DNA of 64,000 nt, from positions 24,494-88,493 of the forward strand of contig JALRME010000069.1 in the NCBI GenBank assembly GCA_026120035.1, read 5' to 3'. Numbering within the stretch: the first letter of the stretch is position 1; each line of letters opens with the position of its first letter. Positions 10,361 to 21,989 of this stretch are shown one piece after another. A program made the position numbers and the translations under genes. This DNA comes from Coleophoma eucalyptorum. Lineage: Eukaryota; Ascomycota; Leotiomycetes; Helotiales; Dermateaceae. The notes under the pieces were generated by a model. That model was given only the letters and a program-made list of their open reading frames with translations, made no database searches and was not told the DNA's origin.

Positions 10361-11788
10361 TTACTCTTCTTCTCCCCAAGGGCCAATTCCAGGGCCTTTG
10401 AAGAGCCTGCCCCCCTTCCAGACGTGTGTAATGACCTCTTTGTTCTGCAAATGTCTAACGTCTCTCAACGGGTTTACATTCAAAGCTAAAACATCTGCTT
10501 CAAACCCCTGCTTTAACTGACCAGATCTTGGCGCCTGTGGCCCAACACTCAAGGGCCCATTCGCAGTTGCTGCCTTAATTGCTTCTAATGGTGTCATGCC
10601 TGCTCGAACAGCATATTCAAGTTCTACGGCAAAATTTTCTCCTGGGGGACGATCTGTTCCCAACGCAATCTTGACTCCGCAGCGGACTGCAAGCTGGTAA
10701 GCTTCCCAATGCGCACTCGCAAGCTTTTTTAATTTAATCCACGATTCTGGTAAAAGATTCTTTCCGTGCTGACGCAAGCTTGCCTCAACGGGGTCGCGGG
10801 TCGAGATAAATAGGAGATTCTTCTCTTTGATCAAAGAGCAGCATTCCTCATCTGCATAACTGACGTGTTCGAGAGTCTTGCAGCCGGCATTGATAGCTGA
10901 GAGGATTCCCAATTTCCCATGTACGTGTGCCGCGACAATACGATCTTGGCGCGTGGCTTCTTCGACTATGACACGCATTTCCTCTGGAGAGAATTGAGCC
11001 TTCTCTGGGTTGTCGTCTCGTGACGATACGCCTCCGCTTGCGAGAACCTTTATCACTCTTGCACCTCTCCGTACCTGCAGTCGCACCGCTCGACGAACCT
11101 CATCAACTCCATCCGCGATGCAAGTCATACCAGTACCGAAATGGCCAGCACGGGGATTCATAACCCCAAAGTTCTCGTATATCTCCCCAGCAGGAAGAGA
11201 ATGTATATCTCCATGTCCACCGATCTGAGAGAGGCAGGCCCCTGCGCTGTAGATATTGGGTCCAGGGATAGTTCCATCAGCAATTGTTTTTGATACCTCA
11301 CATCCGTAGCCTGCTACATCACGGACTGAAGTGTAGCCTCTTTGAAGTGTTTCCCAGCATCCACGCGTAAGACGAGCACCTGCTGAAGCTGGATGCTCCG
11401 TAAAAGATCCCAATAGGCCCTTTGAGCCTTTCCCATCCCCGCTGAAGTGGGTGTGGCATTCCCAGAGCCCTGGCATAAGTACAGGAACGTTGTATAATTT
11501 CAGAGAATTTTGCCGGTATTTGGCAGGTAGGTTATCCTCATGGCCTACCCAGACAATTATCTTTCCTAAGATGACAAGCGTAGCATCCTGGATTGGCTCA
11601 CCATCGCCGGGGATGAGCAGCGAAGAATTGATCACTGTTATCTTAGGAGGCTGTGGCTCTTCAGACTTCTCGTTGCTAAGACTCAAAGGAAGTGATCTTT
11701 CGGGGGGTACCGAAACCCAATCACTCAATGGCTCCTCGTCGCGGTAGGCATATACATATCTTGATGGCTGCCAGTCGCGTTTTGTCAT
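10361..11788 (-). CDS. Metal-dependent amidohydrolase (ochratoxinase/imidazolonepropionase-like)
   Basis: A 475-residue intronless protein of the amidohydrolase superfamily (PF01979 type). The metal-site residues are in order: His112 and His114 (ECHTHFSG), Lys247 (RVIKVLASGG, expected to be carbamylated), His288/His290 (VAAHVHG), His308 (KTLEHVSYAD) and Asp379 (ALGTDRPPG). This binuclear pattern and length match the group that contains fungal ochratoxinase and Xaa-Pro/imidazolonepropionase-like enzymes, which cleave amide bonds of small aromatic or amino-acid conjugates. From memory, the ligand spacing is nearly the same as in Aspergillus ochratoxinase; this needs an alignment. No signal peptide is evident. 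The ~45 N-terminal residues precede the beta-sandwich start (PKITVINSSLLIPGDG). The gene is intact. Confidence 0.85.
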   Translation of the reverse strand: MTKRDWQPSRYVYAYRDEEPLSDWVSVPPERSLPLSLSNEKSEEPQPPKITVINSSLLIPGDGEPIQDATLVILGKIIVWVGHEDNLPAKYRQNSLKLYNVPVLMPGLWECHTHFSGDGKGSKGLLGSFTEHPASAGARLTRGCWETLQRGYTSVRDVAGYGCEVSKTIADGTIPGPNIYSAGACLSQIGGHGDIHSLPAGEIYENFGVMNPRAGHFGTGMTCIADGVDEVRRAVRLQVRRGARVIKVLASGGVSSRDDNPEKAQFSPEEMRVIVEEATRQDRIVAAHVHGKLGILSAINAGCKTLEHVSYADEECCSLIKEKNLLFISTRDPVEASLRQHGKNLLPESWIKLKKLASAHWEAYQLAVRCGVKIALGTDRPPGENFAVELEYAVRAGMTPLEAIKAATANGPLSVGPQAPRSGQLKQGFEADVLALNVNPLRDVRHLQNKEVITHVWKGGRLFKGPGIGPWGEEE

Positions 11789-12294
11789 TGTGTAGAAGAG
11801 CCTAAACCTCTAATTAGCCCTATTTGGATTAAAAATGCACTCGGATTCTTTCAAAAACACACTGTGTAAGGGACTTTCATTCGGGTCGGTTTTACGCCGC
11901 ATTTCTCTCTTGCTGTTCTCATTCAATACGTAGGTAATCGTTGAAATTACAGGTAAAGAAGCTCTTAATGTGATTCCTTTTGGAAAACTTGAATTTATTC
12001 ATTCACCCTTAATATCAAGGATCGATTATAATCAATAATGATATTTCTAAACAGACAAAAGAAACCAGCATGCTTGTTAGCGATTGCGGGTATATAAGTA
12101 CCTTCATAACGCAGGGGACTATATGAGACATCGCATCAACATGATCTAACCATAGCGGGTCAACGAAAACGACTGGCTGTGGGTGTTTAACAAACTGTAG
12201 AGCACCCCCACTTACGGTTAGGGGCAGAGGTCGACATAATGGGAAAGCATCAAAGGAGCAAGGCTTGAAGGGAAATTAATTATATACAAGAAAT

Positions 12295-13819
12295 AAGATT
12301 ACTTTGATGAGTACGTCGCTCGAAATTCAGAATCTATGAACATTTCAAAACGTAAGTTGAACGATTCAAACCTAGGGAAATTCAAGCCATATCTAATTCT
12401 AGTAGTACTGGGCTATGATGGGGTTATTGGTTCTGAAGGTGAGATATCCTAACCATAAATATTTTGCGCCATTTGAACTCATGATGTCTCAGAACTAGCA
12501 TTGGCAATGGCGAACTTCTTTAACAGCCATTTTTACCAAAGCATCAAGGTTAAAGCAGAAGACATTTTGACTACAAGCGGGGTTAGCTGTCTGATTGACA
12601 TGGTTGCATTTAATATCTGTGACCCTGGCGAGGGGATTATGCTCACCAATCCTACTTACAGCCAGTACCAATTCGACGTCACATTACGATCTGGTGCTGA
12701 AATAATTTTGGCTCCTACCAATGACCTTGCTGATGAATTCAGTAGCAAGTATGCTGAAGATCTTGTGGCAAATTTCAAGTTTGCGTACAAGAAGGCCGTT
12801 AAACGTGGCATTCATGTCAAGGCAGTCGTTTTGTGTAACCCTAGTAACCCTGTTGGTCGGTATTATTCGCGAGTTTCTCTCGAAGCTATGGCTAAGTTCT
12901 GTGGGAAGCACCAGTTGCACCTAATATCAGATGAGATATACGCTATGTCAGGCTTTGAGTCGCCAGAAAACGAGTCGCATCTCGGACTAGATCCCTTTAC
13001 ATCTCTACTGAGTGTGAAGGAAGATCCAAGAAACTCAGTCTATGCTGAAAACCTCCATATTCTTTATGGGGTTGCTAAAGATTTTGCAATGGGCGGGCTA
13101 AGATTGGGATTTCTCGTCGCGAGGAACCAATAGCTCTGGAAAGCCTGTATATCCGTGGCGTAAGTTTAATACCTTTGAGTTGGCTAGCTGGTGGACTGAG
13201 TGACTGACCGGGATGAAATCCAGGGTGTTTACATGGGTTAACAACTTTTCAGATCAATTTTTTACAAGATTCATCAGCGACGAGCAAAATGTTCAGAGTT
13301 ACCTTAGTACCATGCAAACGAGGTTGAAAAATAGCTACATCTAAGTCACTCGAGCGCTGCGTGGGTATGATATTCCTTATCAACCCGCTAATGGGGCGCT
13401 CTTTGTTTGGATAGATCTCAGCCGGTGGCTGGTATATTTTCCAGGAAGAGATTTGGCTGAGAACAAGCAGCTTGAGGAAAATAGAGAGGTGAAGTTAACC
13501 TGGTATCTTATTCAAGCTGGTGTCTATTTGAGTCGCGGAGAGGTTAGTTCTGTCGATTTTGACTTCCCTACGAAACTCTTGTATTAGACTAACTCAGTTG
13601 TAGGAATCGATGTCTCCTATTCCGGGTAGATACCGCCTTGTATATGCGCGACCTGGTGAAGTAGTTGAATTCGCAGTGAAAAGAATTGGAGAAGCAGTTT
13701 TGAAGCTGGAGAGATCTTCTGTTAAATATTCAACGGAGCTTTCCGATTATGGTAGCGAAAGTGATACTTACAGTATTAAGAAGGAAATAGCGCAGGCTGG
13801 CGAAGTGGGGACCCAATGA
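12295..13819 (+). pseudogene. ACC-synthase-like class I aminotransferase with two in-frame stops
   Basis: Exons read as a fold-type I PLP enzyme of the ACC-synthase-like group: LGYDGVIGSEE, TSGVSCLIDM, NPTYSQY, CNPSNPVGRYY, LISDEIYAMSGF, the PLP-lysine segment YGVAKDFAMGGLRLGF, then RGYDIPYQPANGALFVWIDL and the end RYRLVYAR. Introns with good consensus are at 12352-12405, 12439-12492 and 13160-13223, and another lies about 13543-13604. Two stops interrupt the coding frame: TAG at 13131-13133 (after RNQ) and TAA at 13342-13344 (SYI-stop-VTRALRG). Both could come from C-to-T change in CpA context, the preferred RIP dinucleotide, though the ancestral codons are not known. The usual first ~60 residues are not recognisable. 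Splice sites are intact, so inactivation is fairly recent. Confidence 0.75.
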
Positions 13820-13993
13820 AAGACGGTCTGGAGCAAAATTACGGATGGTTTGAAGGTGTTATCATGTAATAATGGCATATAATAAGTGGAAGAAGATATA
13901 GAAACGTGTCGACCACTGCTATACACTGGCATTTAAATAAGGTTAGTCCATCCTCCGATTAGGAAGTCAAGAGTACCTTTCATTCTTGATCAA

Positions 13994-15674
13994 TTGGCCA
14001 TGATCTTTACTTATTTTACACTTGTTAGTGCCGTCGGTGGGATCTTATGCAGCGCCTCCTACACGAACTTCACGGCCTCGCCCTCCCCAATTGTTGGAAC
14101 GACCTATGGCCAGCTCTTAGGAACTAGCTCAGAGTACCGTGAAGGGATATCTGTTTTCAAAGGCATTCGATATGCCTCAGCACCTGTCGGCGATCTCCGT
14201 TGGAAAGCACCGGCTTCACCTCCATCGTGGACGGGCCTTTACAACGCAACCATATTTGGGGATCAATGTGCACAAACTATTGCGCTGGGTACGACCATAT
14301 GGACTACAGGCAGCTCAGTTATGAGTGAAGACTGCCTATTCCCTAATGTCTGGGCTCCAGCCAGTGCTCTTGGTCAGAGCAAGAAATTACCAGTATATAT
14401 CTGGTACTATGGAGGCCGTTTTGAGGAAGGTTCCGGAGATGTCAGTACGTATGATGGATCTGGACTCGCAGCCAAAGATATTGTTGTCGTCACTATGAAC
14501 TATCGCGTCGGCGCTTTCGGCTTTTTTGCACACCCTGACCTCTCTGCCGAATCCCCCAACAACAGCTCTGGTAACTATGGAGTCCTAGACATGCAAGCCG
14601 CTCTTCAATGGGTTCGTTCAGAGATCCACAACTTTGGCGGCGATCCTGAGAAGATAACTGTAGGAGGTGAATCTTCAGGGTCAGCATGCGCACTTGATAT
14701 GCTTTACAGTCCTTTGTAATCCGGCAGTATCGCTGGTGTCACTGCGCAAAGCGGAGCTCGTGCACCTCTCGATCCCTTCACTGGCAGTTTGGCGACAAGT
14801 CACCGCTGGAAGGCAGCCGCCGAAGCTCAAGGTTCAACTTTCATGAACACAATTTTAAATGTTTCCACAATCCAAGAAGCACGTAATTTACCCATGTCCA
14901 GTCTTCTTGTTGATGCAGTAGCCTCACTTTCTGATCCCATATTTGAGGGTACATCATATGAGAACGTCTCAAATTTTGCTGAGCCTCCAGAATGGCGTCC
15001 AGTCCTTGATGTTTATGTATTTCCATACTCATACGGCGAGGCTCTTAGCGTGAATGCGCATTCTGATGTCCCTGTCATGACTGGAAACAATAAAGACGAA
15101 TCAGGATCATCCTGCTATCCGGGCTTCACTGTTGAGACATACCGTGGCAATTACACAGAGATGTTTGGAAATCTCTCATCAGAATTCTTTTCCCTGTATC
15201 CTGCCAACAATGATACGGAAGCGGATAGTTCAAACAACGCCTTTTGGCAAGACTTCAGCCGAGTTTCGACCTGGCAGGGGGCCAAGCAATGGTACGCTGG
15301 AGGAGCAGTAAGTCCCGTGTACTCCTACTTCTGGACACACTACCCTCCTCTACAGGGCGTTACATCTTACGACTGCGAAGCTTTCCATGGATCTGAGATG
15401 TACTACGTCTTCAATGATATTCCTTACGCATGGCCAAGCCTCAACTGGACATCCGCTGAATATTCTGTTGAGACACCAATGGTCCCGCGGGTATTGGTCA
15501 AATTTCATCAAGACTGGAAACCCGAATGGCGACGGTCTAACAGAGTGGAAAATAACCAACAACGACACTACTACTATGTGGCTGGGTGACTCTTGGGGAT
15601 CTGACCAGATCGCGAACTTGGATCGAATCCAGTTTATCGAAAAGTTCCTCTCGTATCAAACTGTTGAATATTAA
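13994..15674 (+). pseudogene. Secreted carboxylesterase type B with a stop and a frameshift
   Basis: It begins with a signal peptide (MAMIFTYFTLVSAVGGILC) and follows the type B carboxylesterase/lipase plan: GTTYGQLLG, FKGIRYASAPVGDLRW, SEDCLFPNVW, VTMNYRVGAFGF, the nucleophile elbow GGESSGSA, the acid region GNNKDE and the histidine region CEAFHGSEMYYVF. A TAA at 14717-14719 interrupts the same frame; coding resumes directly with SGSIAGVTAQSG. Near 15480 the frame changes: TPM ends one frame and SRGYWSNFIKTGNPNG continues in another, as if one base were gained. The coding quality on both sides is high, so these lesions are young, or the second is a sequencing error. It follows an aminotransferase relic damaged in a similar way. 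Confidence 0.8.
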
Positions 15675-15807
15675 AATTGGACCGATAGTGATCAAATCGG
15701 TCCCGGCTTTTTTGAATATGTTGTAAATTGAGTTCTAGACTATTTCGATAAACTTTAGCTTATAATTCATTTTTATTATTCTATAAAAACTGTATTCAAA
15801 CTAGTTA

Positions 15808-15852
15808 ACGTGACTTATGGGGTACTCGGCCATATAGGGAACTCGGCCAAAA
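15808..15852 (+). repeat. Left terminal inverted repeat of the Fot1/pogo element
   Basis: Starts ACGTGACTTATGGGGTACTC. It matches the reverse complement of the right end at 43 of 45 positions. The TA duplication precedes it at 15806-15807. Confidence 0.92.
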
Positions 15853-17615
15853 AAGTTAGATTTATACCTTTGATCTTGTCCTACGAGCTATATACTTCTC
15901 TAATTCTAACTCTAAATCACTTGAACTATTCTCTAGCTCTTCTTGTTCAACTTCCTTATCTACTTCCTCGATTGGACGCTTACGTGGTTGCCCTCGTGGT
16001 TTTTTCTCCTTAGGCTTTTCCTCTGTCTCGCGAACGATTTTTAGTACTTCCTTTGTACTAAATATAAATTCACCTTGTAATTTGATTCTCTTGCCTTTAG
16101 TTCTCTTCTTTTGTATCTTAAGTAGGCTCTTACAATCAGCGAGCTCTTTCTTAAGTAAGGTAATCTTAGCATTCTAAGATTAATAAGCCTAGTTATTCTC
16201 TTAGTATAACGTCGAGTTGATAATATAGGAGAGTTATTACTTACTAGAGCCGAATTAAAAACTAGATTTGCTTACCTTAGTTTAGTTCCCTCTAGAGGAG
16301 AACTCCTAAGTATAGAGTAGTCTAGGTCTCGACTAGTACTACTTATTTATAGAGTAGAGGGTAGCTAAAGAGGTTTAAGTAGGAGTATATTAAGTATTTT
16401 CCGTAGATAGAAAGATACTAAATTAGCTCCCCTTTAGCCAACCTTAATGTTTGAAGATATAAGTATCTTTTGCCTGATTTTTTGAAAGAGCTCTATCCAC
16501 TCTACTCGCTAGATTCGCTATATACCGGCTCGAGTATATCGATCGACCTTAGAAGCATAATATCGCTTTAGTAGCCTATATATCCTAACATTAAGAGGTT
16601 AGAGTAAATACGAGTAATAAGGAGGTAGAATAAGTAGGTTAATCTCCTTCTCTATATAAAGAGTAATTAGATCGCCTATAATATAGCTTAAATAACTATC
16701 TATAATCAAAAGTCGTAGTTGGTTACCTAACCTCTTCTTCGATTTAAGCTTAAAGACCTTTTGTAGCTACTCAAAATTATAACTATTAAAAGCCTATCTG
16801 CTTATACTAGTTAAGAAGTACTAGTTTGTAGGTATCTCCTTTGGAATCTATATAGAATTAGTATTTTAAGCCTTAAAAATAATTAGAGGTAGAAGAGCCT
16901 CTCTAACTATATTTATATACTCTAGGACTATTACCTACTCTTGTTTGCCTACTATAACCTTCCAATTTGACTTCTAAGTAGAATCAATAATAATACTTAT
17001 AGTTTAAGTACCTCCAACCGTAAAGCTAGTCTCGTCTATATTATAGATATCCTCTAGTTTATACTTTCGCTTATTTAAACGTATTTGGAATACGTTAAAC
17101 TAGGCTTAGATCTTCTTAGGAGTTACCTCTTTATATCGAGAGGATTCTAACTAATATAAATAGCATCCTTTAAGATCTAGATATCGTTTTAGAAATCTAT
17201 AGATCCATTCGTAGCCTATAGGTATAATATCCGTAGAGGTAGTATTTTAAGTTAATACGATTTGAATGTATCGTGTACGAATCTCTTCGGCTATTTCCTT
17301 TATCAATATAGGTATTATAGGAAATCTAGTTATTATAAGTCGTATAATCCATTATATTAATATATTCTCTTCTATAGTTAAAAGAATTTGCTCTATTTCA
17401 TAAGCTTAAGAGCGTATTTTCTTTCCGGCCATTCTATCTATTAGAGTTGACCTAGGGACTTCAAAGTACTCTACAGCCTTTCTAATAGACTTAAATTCCT
17501 TTAATTGAAGTATTATTATAGCCTTTTGGATCTTCTCTTCGATTTAGGTACTTATAAGTAGCTATTAAAAGGTCATTATAAAAGTTATTATAGACTGAAG
17601 TTAGTAGTAGGCTAA

Positions 17616-17660
17616 TTTTGGTCGAGTTCCCTATATGGCCGAGTACCCTATAAGTCACGT
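17616..17660 (-). repeat. Right terminal inverted repeat of the Fot1/pogo element
   Basis: Both mismatches with the left end are G-to-A type when read from the right end, as expected for RIP. TA follows at 17661-17662. Confidence 0.92.
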
Positions 17661-18595
17661 TATATTAACAAAAAATTTCTAGAACTATAGCATATAACTT
17701 ATACACATTTTGTGATAAAAAGATAGGTGAGGTAGGCTATGTACTACAACTCATGTTCTTAACGTAAACACGTTAACCCTAAGTAACTCTAAGTAACCTT
17801 AACCTCAGTATCAACTAATCATGTTGTAGACAGGCTTTCATTTTAGCTACAGAAGACGTTAGTATATTTTCTCAAAAAATAGTTTACAAATTAAACGAGT
17901 TCTATAGTTCCGTAAGAGTTAATAATTTTACAGCTAGATCTCTTATAATTCGTACGATTGATATTATAAGTATATAAATAGGAATTGATAAGAGCTATAC
18001 GTAGAGTAACGTATAAGTGAGCGATAAGTAGTATGATCGTAAGTAGGTAAGAGTTATTATACAAACTAATCTCTAAATGATGGTTGGTACATAAAACTCG
18101 CTCACTAAAGATATTGTAATACGTAACTAGGTAACATAATTGGCCTGAAAACCATATTCCGATACTATAGCTTTTCAAGTTAGAAGGAGTAAGGATATAT
18201 ATTATAAATCCCTTACGTTGCTCGTATACTAAACAGTAAACCCAGAGTTAGTGGAAAGAGAAGATACATGTCTGTGCTTTGTTGATATATCTACTACTCT
18301 ATACTTTTATTTAGCTACAACGCTTTTAGTCCTACATATCTAATATTGTCAAGGAGTCCATTTTTAGGTTCACAAGATGTACGGAAGGGACTGAGATACC
18401 GGATTTTCCATGAGCGGGAAGCAACCTTACCTTTGCCCATGTCAGCAAAGAACATAGGGATGATAGAGCTTTGCAAATTGTAATGCTCCTTAGCCGGGAA
18501 ACTATAACACTTTGCCTACTTATTCTCTACTTAAGCCTAGTCAGAGACTTATGAAAAACAAAGGTAGAGAAGAGAGAGTGAGATTGCTTTAATGA
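17661..18595. other. Very AT-rich stretch without recognisable gene
   Basis: Repeated TAAGTA/GTAAGT-like words and stops in all frames suggest RIP-mutated repeat DNA, but I cannot assign it to a family. The 95-codon minus-strand ORF at 17891-18178 is low-complexity and not credible. Confidence 0.4.
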
Positions 18596-18840
18596 TCAAG
18601 CAGCGGGCAACACCTTGAGCCCGTCGTATAATTCTTCGTCGAGGGTGTATCCATCTTCTAGAGGTCACCCGATCTCATCTTCCTCGACATTACAGAGACT
18701 GAAAAAGTTGCGGATAATAGTATTGATAAAACTTATGATCTGGTCTTCGTCGTACGCCGCCCTACGATTGTAGAGCGGGCACTAGGAAGCCTTTAGAGCC
18801 GTGCCGTCTAGAACTACAGCAACCGCCTCCTTAGAAATTA
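18596..18840 (-). pseudogene. C-terminal relic of an unidentified protein
   Basis: One minus-strand frame reads as protein with natural composition: KEAVAVVLDGTALKAS, CPLYNRRAAYDEDQII, FINTIIRNFFSLCNVEEDEIG, PLEDGYTLDEELYDGLKVL, ending at a TGA. It is broken by a TAG and a TGA, both reachable by C-to-T or G-to-A change. I recall similar C-termini in fungal proteins of unknown function but cannot name the family. Upstream sequence is too decayed to follow. Confidence 0.35.
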
Positions 18841-19639
18841 ATTATTCTTGCGACGCCATGCTACAGGTAGGTAGTGATAGTCAACGACATGCTGGTGAAG
18901 AGTAGCGAGAATGGGGGACCTCGGGGCATGCCTTGTAACATGCTGAATAGTACCTAAATAGTTCTACTATTAATATCAATAGATAGATCAATACGGTTAG
19001 ATGTCTAAATCATCCACACCAGTGCCAAATTTTGGCAGATTCTTTGAGAAAAGAAATCGTATGATTTCGGACAGCTCGAGTGGTAGCTCGTATTCTATAC
19101 GATCTTTATCTTCCGCAGATACAGTACTGTAATTAGTACGGAGGTATTCCCTTGACACCAAACTGCGCCATTACAAAAGTACAGTTGAAGTTAATTAAAG
19201 ACCTCAAGCCTAAATAATTCGACTATTACCATTGCTGATACAATAGAAATCGCGTAAGCTGGAAATTGATACGATATCTAGTCAGTACCGAATAGGAAGC
19301 CATTTCTACCTTCGAGGGCGTTGACAACATCCAAGATGGACCATCGATCATTGCTGACACAGATTGTTTTTCTTATTCCATCTTGATCGTCACTCGAAGC
19401 CAAGAAGGCTATGGCGACTAGAATCCCCGCCGGATTATTTAGCTGAAGAGCTCGGCTGATGGTCCGAATGATAGGTTTACAACACCTAATGCATCTTATC
19501 TTGATTATCTTGGTGGACTTCATATACGATGCCCGCTTTTCCGTGCTTCTTTAAAAATCTCCCTGGGTATTATAAGAATTGGCTTTGAGGTATTGTTACC
19601 ATATGCTCAACAGTACTGCAAACGACAATTATCTACCCG

Positions 19640-20380
19640 GCTCATGGCGATGGGACGGATTATGGCCTCTGTTAATTTGCCTGTAACCGCAGTTTCTGCT
19701 CATATTCGTACAGTAGTACAGCTGCACTGGCAGCTCTTGATAATGATGTGACGTCTTATCACGCCTGTTCGTAAGCAAAACTCGCTGCAATCAGTACGCG
19801 AAACACCATTGGGCTCATTTCTTACTGGACTGTATGTATAACACCTTAGTGGGGTCCTGGCTTTATAGTCTGGGATTATGGGTCACTACTGATAGATTTT
19901 GTAACTGGAGGAATAAGATTGGATATTCGCCGCCAATCCTTTTCTATGCTAATCCTTTTCCGTTGCACCAATCTGGAAGTCTATTACGACAGGCGCTAAT
20001 ATCTCATCCGCGACAGGCTGCTGTAGAGTTAACGCTAACCTTAAGAGCTTGGTGAGCAGGTTTTGCTGCAAAGAAAAGTTACCTATGGATATCCTCCTTT
20101 GTAATTGGTGCTTTCCAGCCTGAAATCTCCTCAATCCACCAGCATTATAGCTGCAAACGTGGTAACTGTTCTCATGACAAAATTCACGTTGGCAATTATG
20201 TTCCTATCCCAAGGCCGTATTCTCGTTCATCCACGTAGAGTCCCTCCCGCCCCAGAGACGTCAACCATTTTGCGTCCATAGGCATTAACAACGATTACTG
20301 CTCCTAATTCTTTGCCGGAGTCAATGTATTCTCGCATCAGAGTTCAAAGTTGGTCAAATCTTGCAACGCTTTGGCCTTCG
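19640..20380 (-). pseudogene. Beta-lactamase-fold esterase (EstB-like) relic
   Basis: Scattered frames on the minus strand match the fungal EstB/LovD-like serine hydrolase pattern (PF00144 type): MREYIDSGKELGAVIVVN, then TRIRPWDRNIIANV and TVTTFAAIMLVD, and farther on PVADEILAPVVIDFQIGATE. The pieces are in the expected order but in several frames, with stops between them and internal sequence missing. The nucleophile SxxK segment is not recognisable. The assignment rests on recalled family patterns, so confidence is moderate. Confidence 0.45.
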
Positions 20381-20719
20381 ATTTATGTTATACTGGGTGT
20401 TTCCTTTGGGGTCATACCAGATGCTCTGTTTAACAGTCATTTTAATTAAATTTAAAACCAATTGGTAATCTAGGCTGCCCCATATACGTCATATGCACAT
20501 CCATATCCTGATCATGTGATAGCGGGGTATCTTGAAACTTCGGTGCCAATACTGTGCCAATGCTTGATAATCGAAGGCACTTACCCAACTAGTAAGATAA
20601 ATGGAACACTGCGCTGCTTGACGCGATAGAATCGTCTCCAATACAAATATCCATGCTTTCCGACGACTACAGGCTCGAGGAATACGTGTCACAATCATTA
20701 AGTGACCAATTCAAGCAAG

Positions 20720-21989
20720 ATGGCCAATTGTCACGTGTTAATTACAGGAGTTTCTGGCTACATGTATGTTCAACAACGGTGCGGGGGTTGATGTTTATGA
20801 TGTGCTAATACTGTATAGTGGCGGATCAGTGCTTACAGCTCTGCTGCACTCTCAAGATACAATCTTCAAAGATGTTCAATTCTCTGCTTTGGTTCGAAAG
20901 CAAGAGCATGCAGAAGCCATGAAAAAGATTAATGTGGAGCCTATCTTCTTTGAAGGCCTACAAGATACAGCGTCTCTACGATCGATATCGGCGAACTTTG
21001 ATCGTAAGTGCTATCCTCGAGCATTCCTTTCAAAGGTTGATTTTTAAAACTTGTTAGTGATAATTAACAATGCCTCGGCTTCGGATTCATCTTCCGCAAA
21101 AGCTTTCATAGAAGGTCTAGGCGTTCGAAAGACGAAGACTGGTGCGGACGTTTATTATATTCATGTAAGTCTACAGTACTCCTCTGTCGAAAGGTCCCAA
21201 ACTCATAGCATTCAGACAGCTGGAGCCTCCAGTCTTGGGGATAGCCCCATCACCGGCACATATCATGAGAGTCGCATTTTCTCCGATAGTGATGGGGACT
21301 TTTATGATTATCAGAAGAAGCGCAACGCTCAGAGCGAGTACCATCAACGAACCACAGATATTGCAGTCATTGAGACTGGAGAAGCAACGGGCGTATTGAC
21401 ATATATCATTATGCCGCCTTTGATTTTCGGGAAAGGGACAGGTCTCTTCAATAAAATCTCTATACAGATCCCTACTATGATTCGAGGTGCTATAAAGGCT
21501 GGAAAGTCAGATATGGTCAGAGGATGTACATCCATCTGGAGTCATGTTCACATTGAAGATCTTGCAGAACTTTATAACATTGTTACTACCAAAGCGTTCG
21601 TCGAGAAACAAGGAGTCCCCAGCGGCCGACAAGGGATCTACTTTGCATCAACAGGCGAGGCGAGCTGGCTTTCCATCGCCCAAGGCATTGGGAAAGTTGG
21701 TAAAGACCTTGGGGTCTTGCAGACTGCTGAGGTATTGCCTATAACAATCCAAGAAGCCGCCGATAGCTGGGCAGGCGGATCTACCATATATGCCGAGGCT
21801 GCGTACCTTTCCAAGTAAGTCTTATAACCTGTGCATCTGAGGGCTTATAATAATTTTATCATTTCTTAAAGTGCAAGAACTACATCCGTTCAATCTAAAT
21901 CTTTGGGTTGGAATCCAAAACGTGAAGCTGCTTGGGACCAGGCTATCCGAGAAGACTTTGAAGCGATTTTATCCTCTGGTAGTGCGTAG
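20720..21989 (+). CDS. Atypical SDR / NmrA-like NAD(P)-binding oxidoreductase
   Basis: Five exons (20720-20763, 20819-21003, 21058-21164, 21216-21814, 21872-21989) join in frame to 350 residues; all introns (51-57 bp) have GT-AG ends, and most have a CTAAT-like branch. The N-terminus MANCHVLITGVSGYIGGSVL has the Rossmann glycine motif TGxxGxxG, split by intron 1. Next come ALVRKQEHAEAM, LIINNASASD, YYIHTAGASSLGD, the PPLIFGKGTGLFN active-site-proximal segment and a C-terminal tail DFEAIL. This fits the extended/atypical SDR group of fungal nucleoside-diphosphate-sugar epimerase-like reductases. It lies about 2 kb from an FSH1 hydrolase and 4.4 kb from a polyketide synthase, so it may be a tailoring enzyme; that is inference from position. 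Confidence 0.82.

Larger units (their letters stand above)
15808..17660 (-). mobile_element. Fot1/pogo-family DNA transposon, RIP-degraded, complete ends
   Basis: A 1853-bp element is bounded by 45-bp inverted ends and flanked by TA on each side, the Tc1/mariner target-duplication pattern. The minus strand carries a decayed transposase: an N-terminal pipsqueak-type helix-turn-helix (EEKIQKAIIILQLKEF, KAVEYFEVPRSTLIDRMAG) near 17440-17550, the catalytic-Asp motif IYNIDETSFTVGG near 17020-17060, and a basic, acidic-rich tail (EEKPKEKKPRGQPRKR) near 15960-16020. Many TAG/TAA codons break the frame and the interior is very AT-rich. Without a functional copy elsewhere it cannot move. Confidence 0.9.

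Noticed and set aside
17891..18178. 95-codon minus-strand ORF in AT-rich DNA
   Set aside because: Composition is dominated by Leu, Ile, Tyr, Asn and Ser, as chance ORFs in RIP-mutated DNA are; no motif.
19278..19523. Minus-strand ORF with an SDR-like AIAFLASSDDQDG segment
   Set aside because: Only a faint resemblance to SDR C-termini, no Rossmann part nearby and AT-rich decayed surroundings.
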